Positions 1-6,487 of a DNA stretch of 9,093 bases are shown here, piece by piece. The notes below the pieces were generated by a model. It saw only the letters and a list, made by a program, of their open reading frames with translations. It searched no databases and was not told the origin of the DNA. Each line of letters opens with the position of its first letter. The stretch's first letter is position 1. Both the position numbers and the translations under genes were made by a program. Location: the NCBI GenBank assembly GCA_002350105.1, contig DEDT01000023.1, positions 71,460 to 80,552 of the forward strand. The letters are read 5' to 3'. Origin of the DNA: Selenomonadaceae bacterium UBA2897. GTDB taxonomy: Bacteria > Bacillota > Negativicutes > Selenomonadales > Selenomonadaceae.

Positions 1-210
1 CAGGCGCAGCAGCCGGGCCAGCCGCAGATGATACAGAATGGTCAGGCGCAGCAACCGGGACAGGCGCAGATGGCACAGAATGGCCAGGCGCAGCAGCCGG
101 GCCAGCCGCAGATGACGCAGAATGGCCAGGCCCAGCAGCCGGGTCAGGCGCAGATGGCACAGATCGGCCAGGCACAGCAGCCAGGTCAGTCACAGACGCA
201 GCGTAATGGC
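1..210 (+). repeat. Tandem 42-bp (14-residue) repeats, about five copies, continuing off the left edge
   Basis: Copies run 1-42, 43-84, 85-126, 127-168 and 169-210, each coding a version of QAQQPGQxQMxQNG. The fifth copy is degenerate (QSQTQRNG ending). Copies 1 and 3 share GQPQM and differ at 3 of 42 bases. Copies 2 and 4 share GQAQM and differ at 5 of 42. Copies 1 and 2 differ at 6. This alternation suggests that an 84-bp dimer was duplicated. The unit keeps the reading frame, so gain or loss of copies would change only protein length. The array may extend upstream of the window. Confidence 0.9.
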
Positions 211-1545
211 CAGTATTCCATGGCAGGACAGCCGCAGCAAAATGATGGCTCACTGTCCGGTCAGTCTTATCCTGCATCGCAGACGGGGAGTCAGATGGAT
301 GCTGGCCGCTATGCGCAGCAGGCGCGCCAGACAATCCTGCAGGGTCAGCAGACCGTGGGGCAGGGACAGCAGATGGCGGCGCAGGGCCAGCGCGTCATGC
401 AGCAGGGCATGCAGATGATTCAGCAGGGGATGCAGCTCGCGCAGCAGGGACAGACGCTTGCTGCGCAGGGACAGGAAATGGCGACAGATGGCCAGCAAAT
501 GATGGAGCAGGGGCGGCAGATCCTCCAGCAGGAGGGGCAGGCTTCGCGCCAGGGGCAGCAGCTTGTCCAGCAGGGCCAGCAGACCATCGAGCAGGGGAAA
601 CAGATGCAGACCCAGGGCGAGCAGATGCAGGCGCAGGGGAAGCAAATGCAGACCCAGGGGCAGCAGAATCTGCAGCAGGGTCTGCGACTGCAGGACAAAG
701 GCCAGCAGACCATCGGGCAAGGGCAGAGCATGCTGCAGGAAGCCCGTCAGGCCCTGCCGGGACAGGATGCCCTGCGCGGCGCGATGCAGCAGGCAAAGGC
801 AGAGATGATGGGACAGCCGATCCAGAATACGCCGCAGACCATGGCGACGCTGCGGGGAATGGCCCGTCTGCTGCTGCGCGATGCGCAGCTGACGCCTCAG
901 GAGACGCATCTTCTTCAGAATTTTGTTTCGGAGAAAATGCAGCAGCTGCCAGAAAAGGACGCACGGCAGTTGCAGACCTTGCTGCGCATCTGTCAGCGGA
1001 ACATTCCGGCCGCCGTGCAGCAGGCGGCAATTCAGCGCCATATGCCGGAGCTGCCGCGCCTGTGGGCTTTCATGCAGCTCGCGGATATGACGGCGGCCAG
1101 CGATCTGCCACCGCATCAGCTGCATCGCATCAGCCACGATCTGCAGACGTTTGCCAATGCCATCAATCAGTCGCTCGACAGTGCACCGACACCGTCGAAC
1201 CAGCAGGTGCCGGGCCAGCGCTCGCTCGATTTCATGATGCCGCTCTACATGGGGCAGCCTGCCCAGAACTATCCGGCCTATATTCACGTTTACGATGAGG
1301 AGAAGCCGGACAAGCGCACGGGTATCATGAAGAAGGAGTCCTGGTTCCGCGTCTGCGTGCTGACGGAAAATATCGGTGCTGTCGATGCGACGTTCCGGGT
1401 GTATGAGGGGTCACGGCTCGATATGCGTATCTTCTTCTCCCAGCCGGAGCAGGCGGAGGCGTTCACGAGCTATGTACCGGCTTTACGCCGGGCCATTCTC
1501 ACGACGCGCTTGCAGCTGCGGGATGTAAAGATCAGTGCTGTGTAA
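1..1545 (+). CDS. Gln-rich repeat protein with FliK-like C-terminal domain (5' partial)
   Basis: The reading frame is open from base 1, so the true start lies outside the window; the first in-window Met (base 28) is inside a repeat and is not a credible start. Residue numbers here count from that Met. Residues 1-61 are 14-residue Q/P/G repeats. Residues 100-239 are 20 consecutive heptads ending almost always in Gly. Residues 270-385 look helical and non-repetitive. Residues 400-505 form a compact domain containing W439-F-R-V, TENIGAV (446-452), a charged strand near 456-470 and a final amphipathic helix. That order resembles the FliK C-terminal domain (strand, 'LG.V' turn, strands, helix). 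In Firmicutes a FliK-like protein often sits directly before the FlhB-C-like ylqH, as here, which supports the assignment. The role is unknown: it may be an export-related ruler or substrate, or an orphan paralogue. No signal peptide or membrane segment is visible in this part. The coding call is firm; the domain assignment is moderate. Confidence 0.8.
   Translation, partial: QAQQPGQPQMIQNGQAQQPGQAQMAQNGQAQQPGQPQMTQNGQAQQPGQAQMAQIGQAQQPGQSQTQRNGQYSMAGQPQQNDGSLSGQSYPASQTGSQMDAGRYAQQARQTILQGQQTVGQGQQMAAQGQRVMQQGMQMIQQGMQLAQQGQTLAAQGQEMATDGQQMMEQGRQILQQEGQASRQGQQLVQQGQQTIEQGKQMQTQGEQMQAQGKQMQTQGQQNLQQGLRLQDKGQQTIGQGQSMLQEARQALPGQDALRGAMQQAKAEMMGQPIQNTPQTMATLRGMARLLLRDAQLTPQETHLLQNFVSEKMQQLPEKDARQLQTLLRICQRNIPAAVQQAAIQRHMPELPRLWAFMQLADMTAASDLPPHQLHRISHDLQTFANAINQSLDSAPTPSNQQVPGQRSLDFMMPLYMGQPAQNYPAYIHVYDEEKPDKRTGIMKKESWFRVCVLTENIGAVDATFRVYEGSRLDMRIFFSQPEQAEAFTSYVPALRRAILTTRLQLRDVKISAV
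325..744 (+). repeat. Twenty in-register 21-bp/7-residue repeats (QQ-hydrophobic-x-x-Q-G)
   Basis: Residues 100-239 of the partial protein split into 20 heptads without any insertion or deletion. The seventh position is Gly in 18 of 20; the exceptions are Glu at 169 and Ala at 239. Position 2 is mostly Gln, position 3 is usually M/L/V/I/T and position 6 is mostly Gln. The units vary (for example QQMAAQG, QRVMQQG, KQMQTQG), so the array is old rather than freshly duplicated. The period fits an extended helix, but a Gly in each heptad is unusual for a canonical coiled coil. Confidence 0.9.
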
Positions 1546-1564
1546 CAATACACAACATTTGTCC

Positions 1565-1593
1565 TTGACAGAGAGAAAAGCGACGCTTATAAT
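1565..1593 (+). promoter_or_regulatory. Full-consensus sigma-70/SigA promoter before ylqH
   Basis: TTGACA at 1565-1570 and TATAAT at 1588-1593 are separated by exactly 17 bp, so both hexamers and the spacer are ideal. Transcription would be expected to start near 1600, leaving only about 18 nt before the ylqH start at 1618, with the purine-rich ribosome site (GAAGGAAC, 1601-1608) almost at the transcript's 5' end. It lies in the gap after the Gln-rich protein, so ylqH-yraN-yifB can be transcribed independently of the upstream gene. Confidence 0.85.
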
Positions 1594-1617
1594 ATTGGAT
1601 GAAGGAACGGGATAACA

Positions 1618-1947
1618 ATGAGCAGGCAGGACTTGCAGCCACCGGTGCCAGAGCTGGAGACGGATCCTACAGCAGAGAAGAAAGCCGTAGCCCTGAAATA
1701 CGATCAGGCAGTGCAAAAGGCACCGAAGGTCATCGCCAAGGGGCGCGGCCACGTGGCGGAGAGTATTCTGGCGGCGGCACAGAAAAATACCGTGCCGGTC
1801 TACCAGAACAAGACGCTCGTGAACATGCTGATGGCCCTCGATATCGACCGTGAGATTCCGCCGGAGCTTTATCAGGCGGTGGCGGAAGTATTGGCCTATA
1901 TCTATCGCATGGATAAGAAGGAAAAGCACGCGCGGCAGCCGATGTAA
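1618..1947 (+). CDS. ylqH: FlhB C-terminal domain-like protein (YlqH family)
   Basis: This 109-residue protein matches only the cytoplasmic C-terminal domain of FlhB/YscU export-switch proteins. Hallmarks are AVALKYD (23-29), APKVIAKGRGHVAE (35-48) and the IPPELYQAVAEVLAYIY helix near the end. There is no membrane domain, so it should be cytosolic. The NPTH autocleavage motif that precedes AVAL in true FlhB is absent: the equivalent stretch reads TDPTAEKK (15-22), so no self-cleavage is expected. Stand-alone proteins of this kind (B. subtilis YlqH) are common in Firmicutes, and their function is not established. The start is supported by GAAGGAAC 10 bases upstream. It is the first gene after the consensus promoter and is followed by yraN after a 55-bp gap without a terminator. 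The upstream neighbour has a FliK-like C-terminus, the natural partner of FlhB-C, which hints at a functional pair. Confidence 0.9.
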   Translation: MSRQDLQPPVPELETDPTAEKKAVALKYDQAVQKAPKVIAKGRGHVAESILAAAQKNTVPVYQNKTLVNMLMALDIDREIPPELYQAVAEVLAYIYRMDKKEKHARQPM

Positions 1948-1990
1948 AGGGCCGTGCGGCCGGCAGATCCTGGCGGCAGCCGTTCCGGTG

Positions 1991-1996
1991 AGGAGG
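1991..1996 (+). promoter_or_regulatory. Ribosome binding site that fixes the yraN start
   Basis: AGGAGG ends 6 bases before the ATG at 2003. The same frame is open further upstream to 1850, inside ylqH, but that extension has no homology and overlaps the neighbouring gene, so the site decides for 2003. Confidence 0.85.
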
Positions 1997-2002
1997 AGCG
2001 GC

Positions 2003-2365
2003 ATGAATAACAAGATACTGGGACAGGCGGGCGAGGACGCGGCGGCGCGCTTTCTGCTGCGGCAGGGCTATCAGGTGCTCTGCCGCAATTATCGCGTGCG
2101 CAGTGGCGAAATCGACATCATTGCCAGGGAAGGGGCAACGCTCGTCTTCGTCGAGGTGAAGACGCGGCGCAGTGTGCGCTGCGGCCGTCCGGCAGCCGCC
2201 GTTAACTACCATAAACAACAGCAGATCAGCCGCACAGCGGCGTATTTTCTTCGGCAGAGACATCTTGAGGGATGCCCCTGCCGTTTTGATGTGCTGGAAG
2301 TATTCTGCGCGGTCGGGCATTGCGAAGTGCATCAGCTGAAGAACGCCTTCGAGACGGCATGGTAA
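2003..2365 (+). CDS. yraN: YraN family (UPF0102) putative endonuclease
   Basis: This 120-residue protein covers the full length of the YraN/UPF0102 family, which has a restriction-endonuclease-like fold related to archaeal Holliday junction resolvases. The expected residues are present: GQAGED with E11, NYR then GEIDIIA (35-41) with D38, and VFVEVKTR (48-55) with E51 and K53, followed by K71 of the 'av...K' segment. The FDVLEVF strand near the C-terminus is also typical. The metal-binding set therefore looks intact, although a defined cellular role for the family is not established. The ATG is preceded by AGGAGG, and yifB follows after 13 bases, so the two are probably co-transcribed and translated in sequence. 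The yraN-yifB pairing recurs in many bacteria and suggests a link to DNA uptake, recombination or repair. Confidence 0.93.
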   Translation: MNNKILGQAGEDAAARFLLRQGYQVLCRNYRVRSGEIDIIAREGATLVFVEVKTRRSVRCGRPAAAVNYHKQQQISRTAAYFLRQRHLEGCPCRFDVLEVFCAVGHCEVHQLKNAFETAW

Positions 2366-2378
2366 GGGAGGGAGCAGA

Positions 2379-3911
2379 ATGTTTGCGAGGACCCTGGGCG
2401 CGGCGACGCTGGGCGTAGATGGCGTACTCATCGACGTGGAGGTCGATGCCGCCAGCGGCCTGCCGCATTTCGATATCGTCGGCCTGCCGGATGCGGCGGT
2501 CAAAGAGGCAAAGGAGCGCGTGCGCACGGCCATCCGCAATGCGGGCATCGCGCTGCGTCAGGAGAAGGTCATCATCAACCTTGCTCCAGCAGATCTGCAT
2601 AAGGACAGCCCGGGTCTGGATCTGCCCATGGCCATGGGCCTGCTCACGGCTTACGGCATCGTGCCGGCCGAAGCCGTACAGGATTGTCTGTTTGCGGCGG
2701 AGCTCTCGCTGGAGGGAGAGTGCCGGCCCATCCGCGGCGTGCTGCCCATGGCCATCAAGGCGCGGGACATGGGGCTGAAGGCGTTCTACGTGGCCGCAGC
2801 CAATGCCAATGAGGCGTTGCTCGTCGAGGGGCTGACGGTCTACGCCGTCCATACGCTCGGCGAGCTCGTGGACAGCCTCACGGGCAAGCAGTCCCTGTCG
2901 CCCGCCGTGGCGGCGGCGCAGGTGGCGGAGGAGGAGACCTTTGCGGATGATTTCGCCGATGTGCAGGGGCAGTATCAGGCGAAGCGCGCGCTGGAAATCG
3001 CGGCGGCGGGCGGGCACAACGTGCTCATGGCTGGGGTGCCTGGCGCGGGCAAGACGATGCTCGCGCGCCGTCTGAGTTCCATTCTGCCGCCGCTCACGCG
3101 CGAGGAAGCGCTGGAGGTTACGAAAATCTACAGCATTGCGGGCATGCTGCCAAGCCACGGCGGCCTCATGACCCAGCGTCCTTTCCGCAGCCCGCATCAC
3201 ACGACCTCCATGGCCGCGATGACGGGCGGCGGCTCCGTGCCTCGTCCCGGCGAGGTCACGCTCGCCCATCACGGCGTGCTCTTTCTCGATGAGTTGCCGG
3301 AGTTCAGCAAGGCGGCGCTGGAGGTGCTACGGCAGCCGCTGGAGGATCGCTGCGTGACCATCTCGCGCGTACATGCCACGCTGCAGTTCCCCTCTTCGTT
3401 CATTCTTGTGGCGGCGATGAACCCCTGCCCCTGCGGCTACTACGGCGACGAGAGCGGCGCGCGCACTTGCCAGTGCACGCCGGCGGAAATCCGCCGTTAC
3501 ACGCGCAAGATTTCGGGGCCTTTGCTCGACCGCATCGACATCCATATCCGCGTGCCGCGCGTGAAGTACGCCGAGCTCACGGCGAAGAAAAAGGCGGAAT
3601 CCTCGGCCGCCATCCGCCAGCGCGTCGTGGCGGCGCGGAACCGTCAGCTCGCGCGTCTGCAGGGCAGCGGGGTCTTCTGCAATGCCCAGATGAATCACCG
3701 TCTGCTCAATCTGACCTGCCCGTTGGCGAAGGACGCCAAAATGCTCCTGCAGCAGGCCTTTAGGACGCTGCACCTCTCGGCGCGTTCCTACGACCGCATC
3801 ATCAAGGTGTCGCGCACCATCGCGGATCTCGACGGCGCGGAGACGATTCAGGCGCAGCATGTGGCCGAGGCCGTGCAGCTGCGCAACGACGTGGGCCTGA
3901 ACATCGATTGA
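2379..3911 (+). CDS. yifB: YifB/ComM family Mg-chelatase-like AAA+ ATPase
   Basis: At 510 residues this is full length for the family. The N-terminal ChlI-like domain (about 1-165) has the typical LPHFDIVGLPDAAVKEA (28-44) and GLDLPMA segments. The AAA+ module has Walker A GVPGAGKT (219-226), the RPFRSPHHT motif, and Walker B LFLDE (301-305). The Cys-containing insert NPCPCGYYG...CQC (C350, C352, C364, C366) and SGPLLDRIDI (379-388) follow, and a C-terminal Mg-chelatase helical domain ends the protein. In Gram-negatives the orthologue ComM is a helicase that promotes branch migration during natural transformation; a role in DNA processing is inferred here by family. The ATG follows a strong GGGAGGGAG site. 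dprA and topA, which often follow yifB in Firmicutes, are not present; priA is next. Confidence 0.95.
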   Translation: MFARTLGAATLGVDGVLIDVEVDAASGLPHFDIVGLPDAAVKEAKERVRTAIRNAGIALRQEKVIINLAPADLHKDSPGLDLPMAMGLLTAYGIVPAEAVQDCLFAAELSLEGECRPIRGVLPMAIKARDMGLKAFYVAAANANEALLVEGLTVYAVHTLGELVDSLTGKQSLSPAVAAAQVAEEETFADDFADVQGQYQAKRALEIAAAGGHNVLMAGVPGAGKTMLARRLSSILPPLTREEALEVTKIYSIAGMLPSHGGLMTQRPFRSPHHTTSMAAMTGGGSVPRPGEVTLAHHGVLFLDELPEFSKAALEVLRQPLEDRCVTISRVHATLQFPSSFILVAAMNPCPCGYYGDESGARTCQCTPAEIRRYTRKISGPLLDRIDIHIRVPRVKYAELTAKKKAESSAAIRQRVVAARNRQLARLQGSGVFCNAQMNHRLLNLTCPLAKDAKMLLQQAFRTLHLSARSYDRIIKVSRTIADLDGAETIQAQHVAEAVQLRNDVGLNID

Positions 3912-3937
3912 TTTTCGCCGGGGGAAAATGCTAGAAT
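3908..3937 (+). promoter_or_regulatory. Probable priA promoter overlapping the yifB stop codon
   Basis: TTGATT (3908-3913, 4 of 6 consensus bases) is followed after 18 bp by TAGAAT (3932-3937, 5 of 6). A TGC just upstream (3929-3931) makes it an extended -10. The predicted start near 3944 gives a leader of about 54 nt before the priA TTG. The -35 uses bases of the yifB stop region. Confidence 0.5.
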
Positions 3938-3955
3938 AGGAACCGGAAAACTTTG

Positions 3956-3975
3956 GGAAGCGATGTTGCGCTTCC
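3956..3975 (+). other. Perfect 7-bp hairpin in the priA leader
   Basis: GGAAGCG (3956-3962) pairs without mismatch with CGCTTCC (3969-3975) around a 6-base loop ATGTTG. The bases after it (TGTGATTTGAGG) are not a T-run, so it is not a convincing intrinsic terminator. It lies 8 bases before the priA ribosome site and could affect mRNA stability or stop part of the read-through from yifB. Confidence 0.55.
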
Positions 3976-3983
3976 TGTGATTT

Positions 3984-3988
3984 GAGGA
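3984..3988 (+). promoter_or_regulatory. Ribosome binding site supporting the TTG start of priA
   Basis: GAGGA lies 9 bases before the TTG at 3998. The nearby ATG at 3988 is out of frame with PriA, so the rarer TTG is the only start that gives the family's normal N-terminus. Confidence 0.7.
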
Positions 3989-3997
3989 TGATATATT

Positions 3998-6436
3998 TTG
4001 CTGACCGCCAGCGTTTTCGTGAATATTCCCGTCAAGAGCATCGCCAAAGCTTTTACCTATCGCGTGCCAGACCAGCTCCGTTTCGTCGGGGTGGGCTGGC
4101 GCGTTTTTGTGCCCTTCGGCGGGCGCAAGGTGGAGGGCTTCATCCTCGCGGTGCAGGAGCAGGATGCGGCTGACATGGATGCGAAGCTGCTGGCTAAGCT
4201 CAAGGATATCGCGGGCGCCGTCGATGAGGAGGCGTGGTTCACGCCAGCCATGCTCAAGGCGGCGAAATGGCTGGCAGATTTCTACCTTTGCTCGCTGGCG
4301 GAAATCATGCGCCTCTTCATGCCGGGCAAGAGCGGCCTGAAGATCGCCGTGGCCTATGCAGCGGTGCCGGAGCAGCGGGAGCACATGCTGCTGGGGGTGG
4401 CTTACAACCGTCAGGTCTACGACTACCTGCTGCGGCAGGGCGCGCACAAGGCGGAGGAGCTCGCGAAGGCGCTGCCCGACCTGAAAGAGCAGCTGCCGGA
4501 TATCCTCGCCCAGCTCCTGCGTTACGGTGTGCTGCGGCGGGAGTATGTGGCGACAAAGCGCGAAGCGGCCCGCTTCGAGACGTACCTGCAGCGGCTGGGC
4601 GAAGTGACGGAGGAGGCGCTCGCGGGACTGGCCCGCAAGAAGGCACAGCAGAAGCTGCTGCAATACATGGCCGTGCGGGAGACGGCGGGTATGCCGGAAC
4701 TGCAGGCGGCGGGCTTCAGCCGTGAGCTCGCGAAAAAACTCGCGGCGAGCCTGCCAGCGCTCATCGAGCTGCGGCAGCGGCGCGTACTGCGCGATAGCTA
4801 TCGCGAGGCCCCGGCGCGGCGGCCGGATATCAAGGAGCTGACGCAGTACCAGCAGCGGGCCCTCACGGCCATGGAGCCCGCGCTGGCGGCGCGGGAGTAT
4901 CACGGCTTCCTGCTGCAGGGCGTCACGGGCAGCGGCAAGACGCAGGTCTACATTGAACTTGCAAAAAAAGTGCGGGCCGCGGGGCGGCAGGTCATCGTGC
5001 TCGTGCCGGAAATCGCGCTGACAGGGCAGGTCGTGATGGCCTTCAAGGCCTATTTCCCAGATGATATCGTCGTCATGCACAGCCAGCTCTCGCAGTCGGA
5101 ACGCAACGACGCAATCCTGCGCGTGCGGCGGCAGGAGGCGGGCGTGATCATCGGTGCGCGTTCAGCGCTCTTCACGCCGGCCTCGGATCTTGGGCTCATC
5201 ATCCTCGATGAGGAACAGGATCCGTCCTATAAGCAGGACGAATCGCCGCGCTACCACGCGCGCGTCGTGGCGGAGGCCTTCGCCCACATCCAGCACAGTA
5301 TCCTGCTGCTCGGCAGTGCCACGCCTTCGCTGGAGACATACTACCGCGCCCGTGCGGGCGAACTCACGCTGCTCACGTTGCCCGAGCGCATCGGGCAGAT
5401 GCCGCTGCCGCAGGTGCACTGTGTCGATATGCGCGCGGAACTGCGCCGCGGCAACCGCCATATCATTTCCAGCTTGTTGCAGCGGCTCATCGAGCAGACC
5501 ATCGCACAAGGGCAGCAGGTCATCATCATGCTGAACCGGCGCGGCTTCTCGACCTTTGTCATGTGCCGTTCCTGTGGCGCTGTCGTCACCTGCCCTGACT
5601 GTGGCCTGCCGCTGGTTTACCATACGAACGGCCGTTTGCAGTGCCATCACTGCGATATCCGACAGCCCGTGCCCGATGTCTGCCCGAAGTGCGGTTCGCG
5701 CTACATCAAGTATTTCGGCTCGGGCACGGAGAAACTGGAACAAGAACTGCGGCAGGTCGTGCCGCGCGCGCGCGTCATCCGCATGGACCGCGACACCACG
5801 AATACGAAATTCGCCCATCAGCGCATTCTGGAGCAGTTCCGCCGCCACGAGTACGACATCCTGTTGGGCACGCAGATGGTCGCGAAGGGGCACGACATCC
5901 CAAACGTGACCGCCGTGGGCATCATCAGTGCGGACAGCAGCCTGAACATGCCGGACTTCCGCGCGGCGGAGCGCTGCTTCATGCTGATTACGCAGACGGC
6001 GGGACGGGCGGGGCGCGGCCATATCCCCGGCCACGTCGTGATTCAGACTTACAATCCCGACCACTACGCCGTGCAGTGCGGCATCCGGCAGGACTATGCG
6101 GGCTTTTATCAGAAGGAGCTCGGCATGCGGCAGCAGTTTTTCTATCCGCCTTTCAGCCGCCTCATCAAGCTGCTCTTTCAGGACAAGGAGAGCAGCCGCG
6201 CGCAGGGACGGGCACTGAACTGCGTGCGGGATTTCCAGAAGGCTTTTGCGGGGCGGCAGGGACAGCAGATCATTGGCCCCGCACCTGCGGTCATCGCCTG
6301 CCTGCGTGGCACCTACCGCTACGTCGTGCTCATCAAGACGAGCGACCTGCAGGCGGCGCAGGCTTTCCTGCGGCAGGAGCAGCTGCATCTGCGCGCGGAC
6401 GTGGCCATCGATATCGATCCGCTGACCATGCTCTGA
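3998..6436 (+). CDS. priA: Primosomal replication protein N' (PriA helicase)
   Basis: This is a 3'-to-5' DNA helicase that recognises stalled forks and D-loops and reloads the replicative helicase. It is 812 residues long, slightly more than the E. coli protein. The N-terminal 3'-DNA-binding domain starts SVFVNIPVKSIAKAFTYRVP and is followed by a winged-helix region. Helicase lobe 1 has Walker A GVTGSGKT (308-315, K314) and DEEQ (404-407), then DPSYKQDESPRYHARDV-like residues ending in ARVVA. Eight cysteines bind two zinc ions: C523, C526, C532, C535, C549, C552, C562 and C565. Lobe 2 has GTQMVAKGHD and the motif VI QTAGRAGR (666-673). All catalytic and metal residues are present. The start is a TTG with GAGGA 9 bases upstream. 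In many bacteria def and fmt follow priA; here gatC follows after a promoter, so this is a locally rearranged order. Confidence 0.97.
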   Translation: MLTASVFVNIPVKSIAKAFTYRVPDQLRFVGVGWRVFVPFGGRKVEGFILAVQEQDAADMDAKLLAKLKDIAGAVDEEAWFTPAMLKAAKWLADFYLCSLAEIMRLFMPGKSGLKIAVAYAAVPEQREHMLLGVAYNRQVYDYLLRQGAHKAEELAKALPDLKEQLPDILAQLLRYGVLRREYVATKREAARFETYLQRLGEVTEEALAGLARKKAQQKLLQYMAVRETAGMPELQAAGFSRELAKKLAASLPALIELRQRRVLRDSYREAPARRPDIKELTQYQQRALTAMEPALAAREYHGFLLQGVTGSGKTQVYIELAKKVRAAGRQVIVLVPEIALTGQVVMAFKAYFPDDIVVMHSQLSQSERNDAILRVRRQEAGVIIGARSALFTPASDLGLIILDEEQDPSYKQDESPRYHARVVAEAFAHIQHSILLLGSATPSLETYYRARAGELTLLTLPERIGQMPLPQVHCVDMRAELRRGNRHIISSLLQRLIEQTIAQGQQVIIMLNRRGFSTFVMCRSCGAVVTCPDCGLPLVYHTNGRLQCHHCDIRQPVPDVCPKCGSRYIKYFGSGTEKLEQELRQVVPRARVIRMDRDTTNTKFAHQRILEQFRRHEYDILLGTQMVAKGHDIPNVTAVGIISADSSLNMPDFRAAERCFMLITQTAGRAGRGHIPGHVVIQTYNPDHYAVQCGIRQDYAGFYQKELGMRQQFFYPPFSRLIKLLFQDKESSRAQGRALNCVRDFQKAFAGRQGQQIIGPAPAVIACLRGTYRYVVLIKTSDLQAAQAFLRQEQLHLRADVAIDIDPLTML

Positions 6437-6458
6437 TGTAGTATGATAGCCGGTTTTG

Positions 6459-6467
6459 TGCTATAAT
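6459..6467 (+). promoter_or_regulatory. Extended -10 promoter for the gatCAB operon
   Basis: TGCTATAAT is a perfect extended -10 element (TGN followed by TATAAT at 6462-6467). No good -35 hexamer lies 16-19 bp upstream (TAGTAT is the 17-bp candidate), which is acceptable for extended -10 promoters. Transcription should start near 6474, about 43 nt before the gatC ATG. The AT-rich stretch 6454-6489 stands out in otherwise GC-rich DNA. Confidence 0.65.
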
Positions 6468-6474
6468 TATTTTC

Positions 6475-6487
6475 TGTGATAGTCACA
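6475..6487. promoter_or_regulatory. Short dyad TGTGA-TAG-TCACA at the gatC transcription start
   Basis: The 5-base arms TGTGA (6475-6479) and TCACA (6483-6487) are perfect inverted repeats separated by 3 bases. They lie at or just after the predicted start point, a position where a bound repressor would block transcription. The arms resemble CRP/FNR- or Rex-type half-sites, but those families use a longer spacer (about 6 bases), so no regulator is named. Confidence 0.35.

Noticed and set aside
1..210. CRISPR array
   Set aside because: The repeats are directly adjacent with no spacers and are translated in one open frame.
250..1287. Leucine-rich 345-codon reverse-strand frame opposite the Gln-rich gene
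   Set aside because: It is the complement of CAG-rich coding DNA (CTG = Leu). It mirrors the repeat, has no start context and opposes a gene with a recognisable C-terminal domain.
1539..1554. TGTGT...ACACA stem at the end of the Gln-rich gene as a terminator
   Set aside because: A 5-bp AT-rich stem overlapping the stop codon without a following T-run.
2226..3272. Reverse-strand 348-codon frame opposite yifB
   Set aside because: His/Arg-rich translation with no motif; a by-product of GC-rich third positions opposite a well-supported gene.
3911..3929. ATTTTC...GAAAAT inverted repeat after yifB as a terminator
   Set aside because: Only a 6-bp AT-rich stem, with no T-run after it; it also overlaps the putative priA promoter spacer.
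3848..5080. Reverse-strand 410-codon frame opposite yifB end and priA
   Set aside because: It crosses two genes and the promoter region between them, and has no recognisable domain.
5162..6388. Reverse-strand 408-codon frame opposite the PriA helicase lobes
   Set aside because: Composition is typical of an antisense shadow, and PriA motifs are intact on the + strand.
5641..6441. Overlapping + strand 266-codon frame within priA
   Set aside because: Gly/Ala/Arg-rich out-of-frame translation that lacks motifs; PriA zinc and helicase motifs occupy the other frame.
6475..6487. CRP or Rex operator
   Set aside because: The half-sites look similar, but the 3-base spacer is shorter than the roughly 6 bases those proteins need, so only a generic dyad is reported.
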